DNA of 64,000 nucleotides, taken from the NCBI RefSeq assembly GCF_001701045.1, contig NZ_CP016757.1:947501-1011500 (forward strand), read 5' to 3'. Position 1 is the stretch's first letter; each line of letters opens with the position of its first letter. The notes below the pieces were generated by a model. It did no database searches and was not told where the DNA came from. It saw nothing but the letters and a program-made list of their open reading frames with translations. This DNA is from Cloacibacillus porcorum. Lineage in GTDB: Bacteria > Synergistota > Synergistia > Synergistales > Synergistaceae. Below, piece by piece: positions 42,603 through 51,274 of this stretch. The position numbers and the translations under genes were made by a program.

Positions 42603-43886
42603 CTATTTCTCTCCGTTGAGCAGCAGCGCGCTGTTCAGCAGTACCTCTAGGGCGATTGTCATCGCCGTTTCGTCAAAGTCGAAGCGATTGTTATGGTGGC
42701 CGGCAGCTGTTGCCGCCCCGATTCCGACGTAGGTAGCAAGACCTCTTCGCTCCTGCACTCGCCGCATGAACCAGCAGGCGTCGTCGCTGCCGGCCATGGC
42801 GCGGTATTCCTCGCGCTGCGTCACCCCTTCGGAGTTTTCCGCGGCCTTCATTATCACAGCGGCGAGCTTCCTGTCGCTCTCAGCCGTGATTGTCTCTCCT
42901 TGTTTAGATATAGATACATCCACATCGTACATTTGAGCCGCGCCGTAAATCACCTCTTTAGCCTTCGCGTAGACATATGAGGCCAGCGCGTCGCTCTCTC
43001 CTCGCGTCTCTATCTTCATATGGGCGTTGGGAGGTACAACGTTGCGTCCCTCGCCGGCATTTAGCACACCAACGTTTACGCGGGTCGCACCACCGGAATG
43101 GGGTGCGATGGCGTGCATGTTGACTGCGGCGGCCGCCGCCGCGAGCAGAGCGTTCTTACCGCGTTCCGGTTCGCCGCCAGCATGAGCGCCGACGCCACGG
43201 AAATCAGCGTCGAATTTTGTGGAGCATAAAAAACCGCCGGTACCGCCGAATACGCTGCCGGTCGGTTTCCCAAGGCCAAGGTGCATGGCGATGAAATAGT
43301 CTGCGTCGTCGGCGACTCCAGCCATCGACATCGCATAACCGCCACGTACGCCCTCTTCCGCAGGTTGGAATATGAGCCGTATCTTTCCCCTTAGCCTGTC
43401 TTTTGCCTCCGAAAGCATCTCGGCGAGGGCAAGCCCTACAGCGGTATGTCCGTCATGGCCGCAGGCGTGCATACATCCGGGGTTTACGGAGGCAAAACCT
43501 TCGCGCGCTGGAAGATGCTCCGTGTCTCGCGCCTCCTCGGTATCGACACAGTCTATATCGAAACGAAAAATAGTGACCGGGCCTTTTTTGCCGGTGTCGA
43601 GTAGCGCTGTGAGGCCGGTATAATCCCCGATCTTTGTGAGTATCTTTTTATCTGCGCCCTGCGCGGCGGCGCGTGCCCTCTCCCGCTTTGGGTCTATCGT
43701 ATAGCCCATGACCTCGTCAGGGTCGATGAAATCTTTTGCAAAGCGCACCTTCCATCCGGCCTTAGTAAGAATTCCGGCAATTACCGCCGTTGTCCTGAAC
43801 TCCGCCCAGCCGCTTTCTGGATATTTATGAAAATCCCGGCGGCGTGTGCTCATCTCGTCTTTTATCTTCTGCGGTATTGCCATCAT
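42603..43886 (-). CDS. M20-family amidohydrolase/peptidase
   Basis: A 427-aa M20D-like amidohydrolase related to hippurate and N-acyl-amino-acid hydrolases. Visible are the RRRDFHKYPESGWAEF start, the metal site CMHACGHDGHTAVG, QPAEEGVRGG with the catalytic Glu pair, HLGLGKPTG and the C-terminal AAGHHNNRFDFDE. It probably removes N-acyl groups or cleaves amides to free amino acids. Start at 43886 (ATGATG) is 10 nt after the stop of the selenocysteine ArsC-like gene, so both are likely on one transcript. Confidence 0.88.
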   Translation of the reverse strand: MMAIPQKIKDEMSTRRRDFHKYPESGWAEFRTTAVIAGILTKAGWKVRFAKDFIDPDEVMGYTIDPKRERARAAAQGADKKILTKIGDYTGLTALLDTGKKGPVTIFRFDIDCVDTEEARDTEHLPAREGFASVNPGCMHACGHDGHTAVGLALAEMLSEAKDRLRGKIRLIFQPAEEGVRGGYAMSMAGVADDADYFIAMHLGLGKPTGSVFGGTGGFLCSTKFDADFRGVGAHAGGEPERGKNALLAAAAAAVNMHAIAPHSGGATRVNVGVLNAGEGRNVVPPNAHMKIETRGESDALASYVYAKAKEVIYGAAQMYDVDVSISKQGETITAESDRKLAAVIMKAAENSEGVTQREEYRAMAGSDDACWFMRRVQERRGLATYVGIGAATAAGHHNNRFDFDETAMTIALEVLLNSALLLNGEK

Positions 43887-43896
43887 TCTTCTACCG

Positions 43897-44250
43897 CTAC
43901 CGCGCAAGCTTTTCGGCCCATTCGTCCTCTTTGAATCCGACCAGCACTCTGTCCGGAAGGACGGCGAGCGGCCGTTTGACCAGCATCCCGTCCGCGGCGA
44001 GCAGCGCTATCTGTTCGTCCTCGGAGAGCTCCGGCAGCTTTTTGCTGAGGCCCAGCGCCTTGTAGGAGTTGCCGCTGGTGTTGAAAAATTTCTTCAGCGG
44101 CTGCCCCGAAAGCTTCCACCACGCTTTTATCTCATCGGCAGTGGGGTTTTCCGTCTTGATGTTGCGCTCCGTATATTCGATCTTGTGTTCTTTGAGCCAG
44201 CCCCTGGCTCTCTGACATGTTGTTCACTGTGGGTAACAGAGTAAAAGCAT
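43897..44250 (-). CDS. ArsC/Spx-family protein with a predicted selenocysteine (UGA read-through)
   Basis: Reading the minus strand from ATG 44250 gives 8 residues (MLLLCYPQ), an in-frame TGA at 44226-44224, then an uninterrupted frame to TAG at 43897-43899. The full product is 117 aa and matches the ArsC/YusI-like thioredoxin-fold family: after the UGA come TTCQRARGWLKEHKIEYTER, then ENPTADEIKAWW, SGQPLKKFFNTSGNSYK, LGLSKKLPELSEDEQIALL and NGMLVKRPL-like DGMLVKRPLAVL. The UGA replaces the first Cys of the usual C-x-x-C, giving U-T-T-C. A bSECIS-like hairpin follows. GGAG lies 10 nt before the ATG. A standard ORF caller would miss it or start it too late. Likely a redox enzyme; arsenate reduction is not shown. 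Confidence 0.88.
44194..44210 (-). promoter_or_regulatory. Predicted bacterial SECIS hairpin inside the ArsC-like gene
   Basis: On the minus strand a perfect 6-bp stem GAGCCA/TGGCTC encloses the loop GGGGC. The stem starts 14 nt and the loop 20 nt after the UGA. Bacterial SECIS elements are short in-frame hairpins just downstream of the UGA with a G in the apical loop (as in E. coli fdhF), so both position and loop fit. Confidence 0.75.
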
Positions 44251-44363
44251 AGACGATCATCTCCAACTATTTGTAATATTTAAATTATAATATGTTTTAG
44301 CGGTTTTTATTCAATCTATCTGCAGCATTCCATAGGCGAAATTACCGATGTCCGCCGCGGGAA

Positions 44364-44393
44364 GAAAAAAGAGGCCCCCCATACGGGAGCCTC
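44364..44393 (-). terminator. Terminator after mrp
   Basis: On the minus strand GAGGCTCCC pairs with the GGGGGGCCTC side (one bulge), followed by TTTTTTC. It lies about 25 nt after the mrp stop. Confidence 0.85.
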
Positions 44394-44418
44394 ATGATGT
44401 TTGCCGCGCGGAGTCCCT

Positions 44419-45249
44419 TTATTTGAGGGATTCCAGCCTCTCCGTCGCCCTGTCAAGGAAGGGGTCTGAGAAATATTCAATATTTCCCGCGTCGCAGAGC
44501 GCCGCGAGCTCCGGCGAGAGCGGTATCTCGCCGAGAAAATCTATCCCGTATTTCGCCGCCGTCTCGGAGGTCTTTCCCTCTCCGAAGAGCTTTATCTTTT
44601 TGCCGCAGTCGGGGCATTTGATGTAGCTCATATTCTCGATGATGCCGAGGATGGGGATGTCCATCTCCTTAGCCATGCGCAGCGCCTTTTCTACGATCAT
44701 AGAGACAAGCTCCTGCGGCGAGGTGACGATGATGATCCCGTCCACCGGCAGGGACTGAAAGACGGTGAGCGGGACGTCGCCCGTTCCCGGAGGCATATCA
44801 ACGAAGAGATAGTCCTCATAGCTCCAGATGACGTCGCTCCAGAACTGCTTCACAACGCCGGCGATCGCCGGGCCGCGCCAGATGACCGGCGTCGCCTTGT
44901 CCTCGACGAGAAGGTTCACCGAGATCATGTCGACGCCGCCCTTTGACTGCTGCGGCAGTATCCCCGATTCGTTGGCGGTGGCGAGCGTCTCCACGCCGAA
45001 CATCTTTGGTATCGACGGTCCGGTGATGTCGGCGTCGAGTATGCCGCACTGGCTGCCCCTCTTCTGCATCGCGGAGGCCAGAAGCGATGTGACGAGCGAC
45101 TTGCCGACGCCGCCCTTGCCGCTGACGATGCCGATGACCTTTCGTACGTTGCTCAGCGGGTTAGCCGGCACGCTGAAATCGGGCTTTTTCGCCTCTTCAC
45201 ACTTCTGCTGACAGCTGCCGCAGTCGTGTGAACAGCTTTCTTGAGTCAT
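44419..45249 (-). CDS. mrp: Mrp/NBP35-type Fe-S cluster carrier ATPase
   Basis: A 276-aa P-loop ATPase that assembles or carries [4Fe-4S] clusters for delivery to apoproteins. An N-terminal cysteine cluster (Cys6, Cys10, Cys13, Cys17) resembles the NBP35 ferredoxin-like extension. The deviant Walker A is SGKGGVGKS near residue 43, DADITGPSIPKMFG follows, and the bridging-cluster motif CPDC occurs in MSYIKCPDCGKKI. ATG 45249 is 9 nt after AGGAG; the ATG at 45258 overlaps that site. Confidence 0.93.
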   Translation of the reverse strand: MTQESCSHDCGSCQQKCEEAKKPDFSVPANPLSNVRKVIGIVSGKGGVGKSLVTSLLASAMQKRGSQCGILDADITGPSIPKMFGVETLATANESGILPQQSKGGVDMISVNLLVEDKATPVIWRGPAIAGVVKQFWSDVIWSYEDYLFVDMPPGTGDVPLTVFQSLPVDGIIIVTSPQELVSMIVEKALRMAKEMDIPILGIIENMSYIKCPDCGKKIKLFGEGKTSETAAKYGIDFLGEIPLSPELAALCDAGNIEYFSDPFLDRATERLESLK

Positions 45250-45385
45250 ATTGCGCATCTCCTTTAATTTTTTTGGAATGGTGGCCAGTTTGTCTTACAT
45301 GCCCTGCCGCCTTGGTTTTCCATTGAATATTAGTGATAAACGGAGAAAATGTCAAATATAGTCAGAGACAAAATCGGTGCAAAAA

Positions 45386-45424
45386 CAAATATCCGTATCG
45401 CTTATGGGATGGCACGGATATTTG
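45386..45424. other. Isolated inverted repeat in the mrp-GGDEF intergenic region
   Basis: Perfect 11-nt arms CAAATATCCGT / ACGGATATTTG enclose a 17-nt loop. There is no adjacent gene end and no clear T-run, so its role (small RNA, operator or old terminator) is open. Nothing else supportable is seen in 45250-45687. Confidence 0.4.
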
Positions 45425-45687
45425 CTATGCAGCGTGAACCGCCCTAGTATGATTGGACGTCAATTATACTTTACACTCTGTCTTTTCCTGAAAACCTTCG
45501 GCAGTATGACTGGGCTGATAAGTGACAACGGACTGGACTGCACACAGCCGCCGTTGTCCTTATTCTTCTACCCTATCTTGTTTTTTATGTTGACAAAACC
45601 TGAAAGAGTTTTATAAATATAATTGTGAAAAGTATGATAGAATGTCAGAAATCCAAATAATGTATACGATATAGACGGTGAGATAAA

Positions 45688-46390
45688 ATGGCGGAGGAAC
45701 AGGAAAGTTCATCTTTAACAGGCAAAATTGAAACGCTGCGCAGGCCGCTCCGGTATTATCAGGAGTATGGCCAGCTCACCGGCACTTTCAATAAAGCCTC
45801 GTTCTGCAAAAAAGGCTCCGAGCTCTTGTCTGCGTCTTACGACGGTCTGTTTGACGTAGTCTGTATTGATATAGAACGGTTTAAACTCGTCAACGACATA
45901 TACGGCATGAAGCGCGGCGACTCGCTGCTTTGCCATGTTGCGCGCGGGCTTGAGCGCAAATTTGGCCTTGGCGGCGGTATTATCGCGCTTAATACCATCA
46001 TGAAGCTCATGAACAACCGGTTCAACATTCTTATGGACGATTATGGCAGGGCTATTCGTCGCTTAACATGCTTAAAGATATCGATGTCAACGGTGCTTAT
46101 GATAGACATGGACATGGGTTTTTTGCGCCGCAGAAGAGCCGTTATATTCTCAAATCGGTCATGCGCATGCGTATGGCGAAGTGGCTGAATCTGCCGATGA
46201 TCGCCGAGGATGCGGAGACGAAAGATCAGGTGGATCTCCTTCTCACTATCGGCTGTGTTTATGCGCAGGGGCATTACTACTACCGCCGATGACGGCGGGG
46301 CAGCTCCTGAGTTTGATCATTATTCCCGAGAAGACGGACTGCCAAAACGGTGAAGGCGATCGGTATTGTCAAGAGAGTTCCATTTGACCC
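45688..46390 (+). pseudogene. Decayed GGDEF-EAL signalling gene
   Basis: From the ATG at 45688 the first part resembles the N-terminal half of a GGDEF domain (LTGTFNKASF, FDVVCIDIERFKLVNDIYG, GDSLLCHVARGLER). It then jumps without a GGDEF core to EAL-domain-like sequence (RFNILMDDYG at about 46020), after which the frame shifts: the continuing EAL similarity (MLKDIDVNGAYD, KSRYILKSVMRMRMAKWL, IGCVYAQGHYYYR) is in another frame at 46068-46292. At least one large internal deletion and one frameshift are needed. No functional cyclase or phosphodiesterase can be made from it. Confidence 0.8.
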
Positions 46391-46483
46391 TAAGCTGTGG
46401 ATAGAGCCGAAATAAATCAGGCGGCGCAGCAGATATCCGCGCCGTGTCCGGCAAAATTCAAGCATGTGAAAGATGTGGTTTCT

Positions 46484-48088
46484 ATGTGGTTGGCAATGTA
46501 TCATTACTGTTTAAAGATTCATATATACGGAGGCGACGCCGCTCTTGAGAGCGAGCTGAATGCCGTCGCGCCTCTGGAGAGGTTTGAACATGAGATCAGG
46601 ACCTTCGGCCATATAACGGTGGAGAGCCTCGCGGAATGCGACGTCGCTGTGTTCGATCTGCCGGTGGAACGGCCCTGCCGCGAACTGCGCGGGATCTGTA
46701 AAAAAGGCGCTGAACTTGTGTTCTGCACCGATCTCCGCGAAGGTCTGTCTGAGTGGGCTGCGGATTTTGACGACATATGGCAGAGGCCGTTTACGCCGGG
46801 AATGGCCGCCTTTCGCTTTCGCCGTCTGTTGGAGCGCATCAAGCTGAAAAAGGATAAACGGTTCGTCTCGAATTGCCTTGACGCGGCTATAGACAGCGTT
46901 CCTGACCTTATCTGGTTCAAAGACGTACGCGGCGCGCATCTGAAGGTGAACAACGCCTTTTGCAGTGCCGTGGGCAAGACGAAAAACGACGTTCAGGGCA
47001 GAGGACACTACTATATATGGGATTTGAAGCAGGAGGAATATGAGCAGGGCGAGTATGTCTGTCTTGAGACCGAAGAGATCGTGCTGCGTGAGAAAAAGAC
47101 CCGCGCCTTCGACGAAAAGGTGAAGAGCAAACATGGCCTGCGGCAGTTCAAGACCTACAAGTCTCCGATATTCGACGAAGATCATCAGGTGGTCGGGACC
47201 GTTGGCATCGCGCATGACGTTACCGACCTGAAAAATATGCTGACCGAGCTTGAGATCGTGCTTGGTAGCATGCCCTTTGGTATCCTCATAAAGGACAGCG
47301 ACGGATCAGTTGCGAGTGTTAATGAGAAATTCCTGCATTACTTCGGACTGGAGGAGGGGCAGATACTGGGGCGTAATTACGACGTCTGGAAACATGATAC
47401 GCTTGGCGGCAATATGCAGATAACCGAGGATGGTGCCGCGGAGGCCTGCATCGGGATCAACGGCAGTAATATGATTTTGGCGATACAGCGGGAAGAGATA
47501 CGGGATATTTTTGATAATCAGGTCGGCGAGCTCTATACCTACCGTGACGTGACGACCGAGCGTATGCTTGAGGCCCAGGTGCTCCACGATTCAAACACGG
47601 ATTTCCTTACCGGACTGCACAACCGGCGCTATTTCTACGAATATGTGAATAAGAACCGCGGGCAAAAGTCCCTCTGTTTTATATACATAGACCTTGATAA
47701 TTTTAAGAAGGTCAACGATACGCACGGCCATCAGGCCGGCGACGAAGCGCTTGTCGTCACCGCCGATATCCTGCGTTCCAATTTCCCCGACGCCTTTATC
47801 GCGCGGCTTGGCGGCGATGAATTTATCATTTCGCTGATCGGAGACTGCGAGATCGCCGCGGTGGAAAAACGTGCAGGATCGCTGCTGCGGAATATGAACG
47901 AATCGTTCAGCCGCCACCCGCTCTTCAATATCCTCTCCGGAAGCATCGGCATCGCGAGGACGGAGAACCCCTCCGTCGACATCGATACGCTGCTGCGGCA
48001 GAGCGACATCGCACTCTACGAGGTGAAGCGCGGCGGCCGCGCAGATTACCGTGTCTTCCCGCTTAAGTGCTCCTCCATGCCGGGATGA
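46484..48088 (+). CDS. PAS-GGDEF diguanylate cyclase
   Basis: A protein of about 534 aa. An N-terminal REC-like region without clear phosphorylation residues (about 1-125) is followed by two PAS domains (about 130-250 and 260-370) and a GGDEF domain (about 380-530) with DFLTGLHNRRYF, DLDNFKKVNDTHGHQAGDEAL and the intact active site ARLGGDEF. It should make c-di-GMP. The inhibitory RxxD site expected just upstream of GGDEF is not seen (FPDA there). The start is uncertain: ATG 46484 and ATG 46496 both fit; the frame is open back to 46397 but that part overlaps pseudogene debris. Confidence 0.85.
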   Translation: MWLAMYHYCLKIHIYGGDAALESELNAVAPLERFEHEIRTFGHITVESLAECDVAVFDLPVERPCRELRGICKKGAELVFCTDLREGLSEWAADFDDIWQRPFTPGMAAFRFRRLLERIKLKKDKRFVSNCLDAAIDSVPDLIWFKDVRGAHLKVNNAFCSAVGKTKNDVQGRGHYYIWDLKQEEYEQGEYVCLETEEIVLREKKTRAFDEKVKSKHGLRQFKTYKSPIFDEDHQVVGTVGIAHDVTDLKNMLTELEIVLGSMPFGILIKDSDGSVASVNEKFLHYFGLEEGQILGRNYDVWKHDTLGGNMQITEDGAAEACIGINGSNMILAIQREEIRDIFDNQVGELYTYRDVTTERMLEAQVLHDSNTDFLTGLHNRRYFYEYVNKNRGQKSLCFIYIDLDNFKKVNDTHGHQAGDEALVVTADILRSNFPDAFIARLGGDEFIISLIGDCEIAAVEKRAGSLLRNMNESFSRHPLFNILSGSIGIARTENPSVDIDTLLRQSDIALYEVKRGGRADYRVFPLKCSSMPG

Positions 48089-48114
48089 CTGCCGGCCGCT
48101 ATTTCAGAATATAT

Positions 48115-48146
48115 GAAAAAGCCGCGCCTCTCAGCGCGGCTTTTTC
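48115..48146. terminator. Bidirectional terminator between the cyclase and Mop genes
   Basis: A 13-bp stem (GAAAAAGCCGCGC and complement) with a 6-nt loop and A/T tracts on both sides, between convergent genes. Confidence 0.92.
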
Positions 48147-48202
48147 ATGTGAGAAAATTTTATGTTTTATGTTTGAATAACCGGCGCGGTCTTCGCGTAC
48201 GG

Positions 48203-48631
48203 TTACGCCTTCACACCGACCATGATATCGGAGGCTTTGATTATCGCGCAGACCTCTTTACCCTCTTTAAGTCCGAGGCGTCCTGTGCTGGCCTTGGTGA
48301 TGATGGAGGCGATCTTCTCGCCGCCGGCGAGGGTCACGAGGATCTCGCAGTTTACCGCTCCCTCTGTCACGGAGGTGATTTTGCCCTTGAGCTGGTTGCG
48401 TGCCGAAAGCTTCAGTCCGCCCTCGCCCTCGCCGATCATCACGTTTGAGGCTTTGATCACCGCATAGGCCTCGGCGCCCTCTTTGAGGCCAAGGTTTTCG
48501 CAGCTGGTCTCGGTGATGATGGAGGTGAGCATCGTACCGTCCGCGAGGCGAAGCGATACTTCGTCGTTGACGGCTCCCTTTTTAACTGTGGCAACAGTAG
48601 CTTTTAGCTGATTGCGTGCGCTAAGATTCAT
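48203..48631 (-). CDS. Tandem Mop/TOBE molybdate-binding protein
   Basis: A 142-aa protein of two Mop (TOBE) domains in tandem, each starting LSARNQLKG/A and ending AVIKASNVM or AIIKASDIM, a molbindin-like arrangement that binds molybdate or tungstate oxyanions in the cytoplasm. It may buffer oxyanion for molybdoenzymes; a MOSC protein lies nearby. GGAGAG precedes the ATG. Confidence 0.92.
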   Translation of the reverse strand: MNLSARNQLKATVATVKKGAVNDEVSLRLADGTMLTSIITETSCENLGLKEGAEAYAVIKASNVMIGEGEGGLKLSARNQLKGKITSVTEGAVNCEILVTLAGGEKIASIITKASTGRLGLKEGKEVCAIIKASDIMVGVKA

Positions 48632-48670
48632 AACAAATCTCTCCTTTTTTATATCGATACTATATTATCT

Positions 48671-48699
48671 ATTATTGCTTGGTTTACCTGCGTTGTCAA
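48671..48699 (-). promoter_or_regulatory. Promoter of the tandem-Mop gene
   Basis: On the minus strand TTGACA (48699-48694) and AATAAT (48676-48671) are separated by 17 nt, 40 nt before the start codon. The -35 is consensus and the -10 weak. Confidence 0.5.
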
Positions 48700-48733
48700 G
48701 TTTAAGCGCATAAAAATCCCTTTTTACCGCAGC

Positions 48734-50776
48734 CTATTTTATCCTCGTGGCCCTCGTCGAGTTGAGGATCGCGAGCAGCGCGACGCCTACGTCGGCGAAT
48801 ACCGCTTCCCATAGCCCGGCGAGCCCGGCGACGCCAAAGATGAGGAATATTCCCTTTACGCCGAGGGCCATCACGACATTTTCCCAGACGATGGCGCGCG
48901 TTTTTTTAGCGATACGCAGCAGATCCGCCACCTTGGCGGGCGAGTCGTCGAGTATCACGGCGTCCGCCACCTCGACGGCGACCTGCGAGCCGAAGCCGCC
49001 CATGGCGATCCCTGTCTCCGAGGTTACGAGCACTGGGCCGTCGTTGACGCCGTCGCCGACATATATCGTCTTTTTCGTGTCGCCGCGGCAGATATCCTTC
49101 AGCGCGTCGACCTTGTCGCCTGGCAGCAGCTCCGCCTTATAACCGTCAAGTTTCAGCTCTTTCGCGACCGCCGCCGCCGTATCGTCACGGTCTCCCGTCA
49201 GCATGTAGACGCCCTTGATGCCGAGGCGGCGCAGTTCGGCTACCGTATCCGCCGATTCGGGGCGTATCTCGTCGGCGACGACCATCGAGCCCATGTATCT
49301 GCCGTTTTTCATGACATGAACGATGGTGCCGTGTTCGCCTACCTCCGGCGCCGTCACGCCGAAGTCCGCCATCAGCGCGGCGTTGCCCGAGGCGACCGTA
49401 TCGCCGCCGATACGGCAGATCATTCCCTTGCCCGGTATCTGCGTTATCGAGGCGCCCGCGGGAACTGGCCGTTCACCGGCGGCGGCCATGATCGATTTCG
49501 CCACCGGATGGGTGGAGCCGTTTTCCGCCAGCGCCGCGGTGTCAAGCAGCTCGCGTTCGCTTACCCCCTGGGCTGGCAGCGTCTTTGCCAGTCTGAACCG
49601 TCCGTATGTCAGCGTGCCGGTCTTGTCGAAGACCGCGATATCGACATTGCCCACGGCGTCGAAAACGTTCGCCCCCTTCACGAGGATGCCGTTCTTGGAG
49701 GCCGCGCCAATGCCGCCGAAGTAGCCGAGCGGTATCGAGATGACGAGCGCGCAGGGGCAGGAAATGACGAGCAGTACGAGTCCGCGGTATATCCATTCGT
49801 GCCAGGAGCCGTAGCCCGCGAGTGGCGGCAGCGTCATCACCGCGGCGGCGAGGAAGAATACGGCGGGGGTGTACCACTTGGAGAATCTTGTGATGAAGCG
49901 TTCTGTCGGGGACTTGCGTTCGACGGCGTTCTGCACCATCTCAAGCATCCGCGCGATCGTCGAATCCTCAAAGGGTCCCGCCGCCTCGACGAGCAGCAGG
50001 CCGTCCAGCGATAGCGTGCCTCCGTGCACCTCGCCGCCCGGTGATACGGCGGTTGGCATGGATTCGCCGGTGATCGCCGAGGCATCAATCTGCGAGACGC
50101 CGTTTACCACGTGGCCGTCGATGGGGATTATCTCTCCGGGAAGCACCTGCACGATGTCTCCCTTCACGATCTCCTTCGGGTCTTTTTCAACGATTTTGTC
50201 GCCGACCACCAGCCGCGCCGTCATCGGCTTCTGCGCGAGCAGCGCCTTTATCGAGCGGCGGGAGTTGGCGGAGGCGCGTTCCTGAAAGGCCTCGCCCAGG
50301 CGGTAAAAGAGCATGACGCCGACCGCCTCCGACATCTCGCCGATGGCTATCGCGGCCAGAGTCGCGCCGCCCATCAGCGTGAACTCGTTGAAGATGTCGC
50401 CTTTGAAGAGCGCTTTGAAGGCCGTCTTTAAGACGGGAACGCCAGTCGCGAGGTAGAGGATGATGAAGAGCGCGTTGAAGAGCCAGGCGGGCGCGATCTG
50501 CGGCGCGAGCTCCTCAAGCAGCAGCGCGGCTAAAAAGATGACGCCCGTGACGGCGAGAAAGGTTATCTCGCGGCGGAACTCGGCCTGCTGTTCCCTCTCG
50601 TCCTCCTCGTTTTCGCTGAATATATTGTCGAGCGCATGGCACGAGGCGCAGCCGCAGCCGCTGTCATGGCCGTGTACGTGGTGGTGCGCATGTTCGCCGT
50701 GTACGTGGCATTCTGGGCCGCAGCATTCGTGCTCTCGGCACTCATGTTCGTCTTCGTGATGATGGTCGTGGCTCAT
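48734..50776 (-). CDS. Heavy-metal P1B-type ATPase (Zn/Cd/Pb export type)
   Basis: A 680-aa metal pump of the inner membrane. The N-terminus (about residues 1-52) is a His/Cys-rich tail (for example HDHHHEDEHE, HAHHHVHGHD, CGCASC) in place of a folded CxxC domain. The transport site CPCALVIS, the phosphorylation site DKTGTLTYG, the HP dipeptide in GSTHPVAKSI and the hinge VGDGVNDGP are present. These are the motifs of ZntA/CadA-like exporters of Zn2+, Cd2+ or Pb2+. A GGGAG site lies upstream. Confidence 0.92.
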   Translation of the reverse strand: MSHDHHHEDEHECREHECCGPECHVHGEHAHHHVHGHDSGCGCASCHALDNIFSENEEDEREQQAEFRREITFLAVTGVIFLAALLLEELAPQIAPAWLFNALFIILYLATGVPVLKTAFKALFKGDIFNEFTLMGGATLAAIAIGEMSEAVGVMLFYRLGEAFQERASANSRRSIKALLAQKPMTARLVVGDKIVEKDPKEIVKGDIVQVLPGEIIPIDGHVVNGVSQIDASAITGESMPTAVSPGGEVHGGTLSLDGLLLVEAAGPFEDSTIARMLEMVQNAVERKSPTERFITRFSKWYTPAVFFLAAAVMTLPPLAGYGSWHEWIYRGLVLLVISCPCALVISIPLGYFGGIGAASKNGILVKGANVFDAVGNVDIAVFDKTGTLTYGRFRLAKTLPAQGVSERELLDTAALAENGSTHPVAKSIMAAAGERPVPAGASITQIPGKGMICRIGGDTVASGNAALMADFGVTAPEVGEHGTIVHVMKNGRYMGSMVVADEIRPESADTVAELRRLGIKGVYMLTGDRDDTAAAVAKELKLDGYKAELLPGDKVDALKDICRGDTKKTIYVGDGVNDGPVLVTSETGIAMGGFGSQVAVEVADAVILDDSPAKVADLLRIAKKTRAIVWENVVMALGVKGIFLIFGVAGLAGLWEAVFADVGVALLAILNSTRATRIK

Positions 50777-50797
50777 GTTTTCTTTTATCTCCCGTAA

Positions 50798-50823
50798 GAA
50801 AGGGCCGCCCGAAAGCGGCCCTT
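50798..50823 (-). terminator. Terminator after the MOSC gene
   Basis: A 10-bp stem AAAGGGCCGC with its complement and a 6-nt loop. It separates the nif-like operon from the P-ATPase gene, both on the minus strand. Confidence 0.75.
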
Positions 50824-50830
50824 TTGAATT

Positions 50831-51274
50831 TTATGCGAACTCTATCGTGTCACCGCTTCTGACCTTGCCGCCCTTTATCACCTTGGTGAAGATCCCCTTC
50901 TTCGGCATGATACACTCGCCCGTCTGCTTAAAGACTTCGCAGTGCGAATGGCACTCTTTACCGATCTGCGAGACCTCGAGCAGCGTCTCGCCGACCTTGA
51001 GCCTGTCGCCGATCTTAAGCTGGCCGAGGTCGAAGCCCTCGGTAGTGAGGTTCTCGGCGAAGCTGCCCGGTACGAGGTTCGGCAGCTTTGCCATCATCGT
51101 GCGGATGTCTTCCATCGAGATGAGGCTTACCTGGCGGTGCATGAATCCCGCGTGGGCGTCGCCCTCGAGGCCGATGCCCTCGATGAGCGTGCCCTCGCCG
51201 ATCTCATGCTTTATCATGCCCTTTTTGGGGGCGCTGCAGACGGCGATTATCTTACCCTTTTTATTCTGCAACAC
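50831..51274 (-). CDS. MOSC-domain protein
   Basis: A 147-aa MOSC (molybdenum cofactor sulfurase C-terminal-like) protein. The core spans GIGLEGDAHAGFMHRQVSL, PGSFAENLTTEGFDL, LKIGDRLKVGETLLEVSQIGK and a CHSHC motif just after it. Stand-alone MOSC proteins are linked to sulfur transfer and Moco or metal-sulfur assembly. The start is a GTG overlapping the end of nifU by 14 nt, so it is translated with the cysteine desulfurase system and may take sulfur from it. Confidence 0.9.
   Translation of the reverse strand: MLQNKKGKIIAVCSAPKKGMIKHEIGEGTLIEGIGLEGDAHAGFMHRQVSLISMEDIRTMMAKLPNLVPGSFAENLTTEGFDLGQLKIGDRLKVGETLLEVSQIGKECHSHCEVFKQTGECIMPKKGIFTKVIKGGKVRSGDTIEFA

Noticed and set aside
43846-44244. 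Plus-strand open frame of 132 codons opposite the ArsC-like gene
   Set aside because: It has no family resemblance or ribosome-binding site and lies opposite the minus-strand selenocysteine gene, whose frame is strongly family-like.
45377-45616. Plus-strand open frame of 79 codons downstream of the isolated inverted repeat
   Set aside because: No ribosome-binding site, no recognisable domain, and it spans the inverted repeat.
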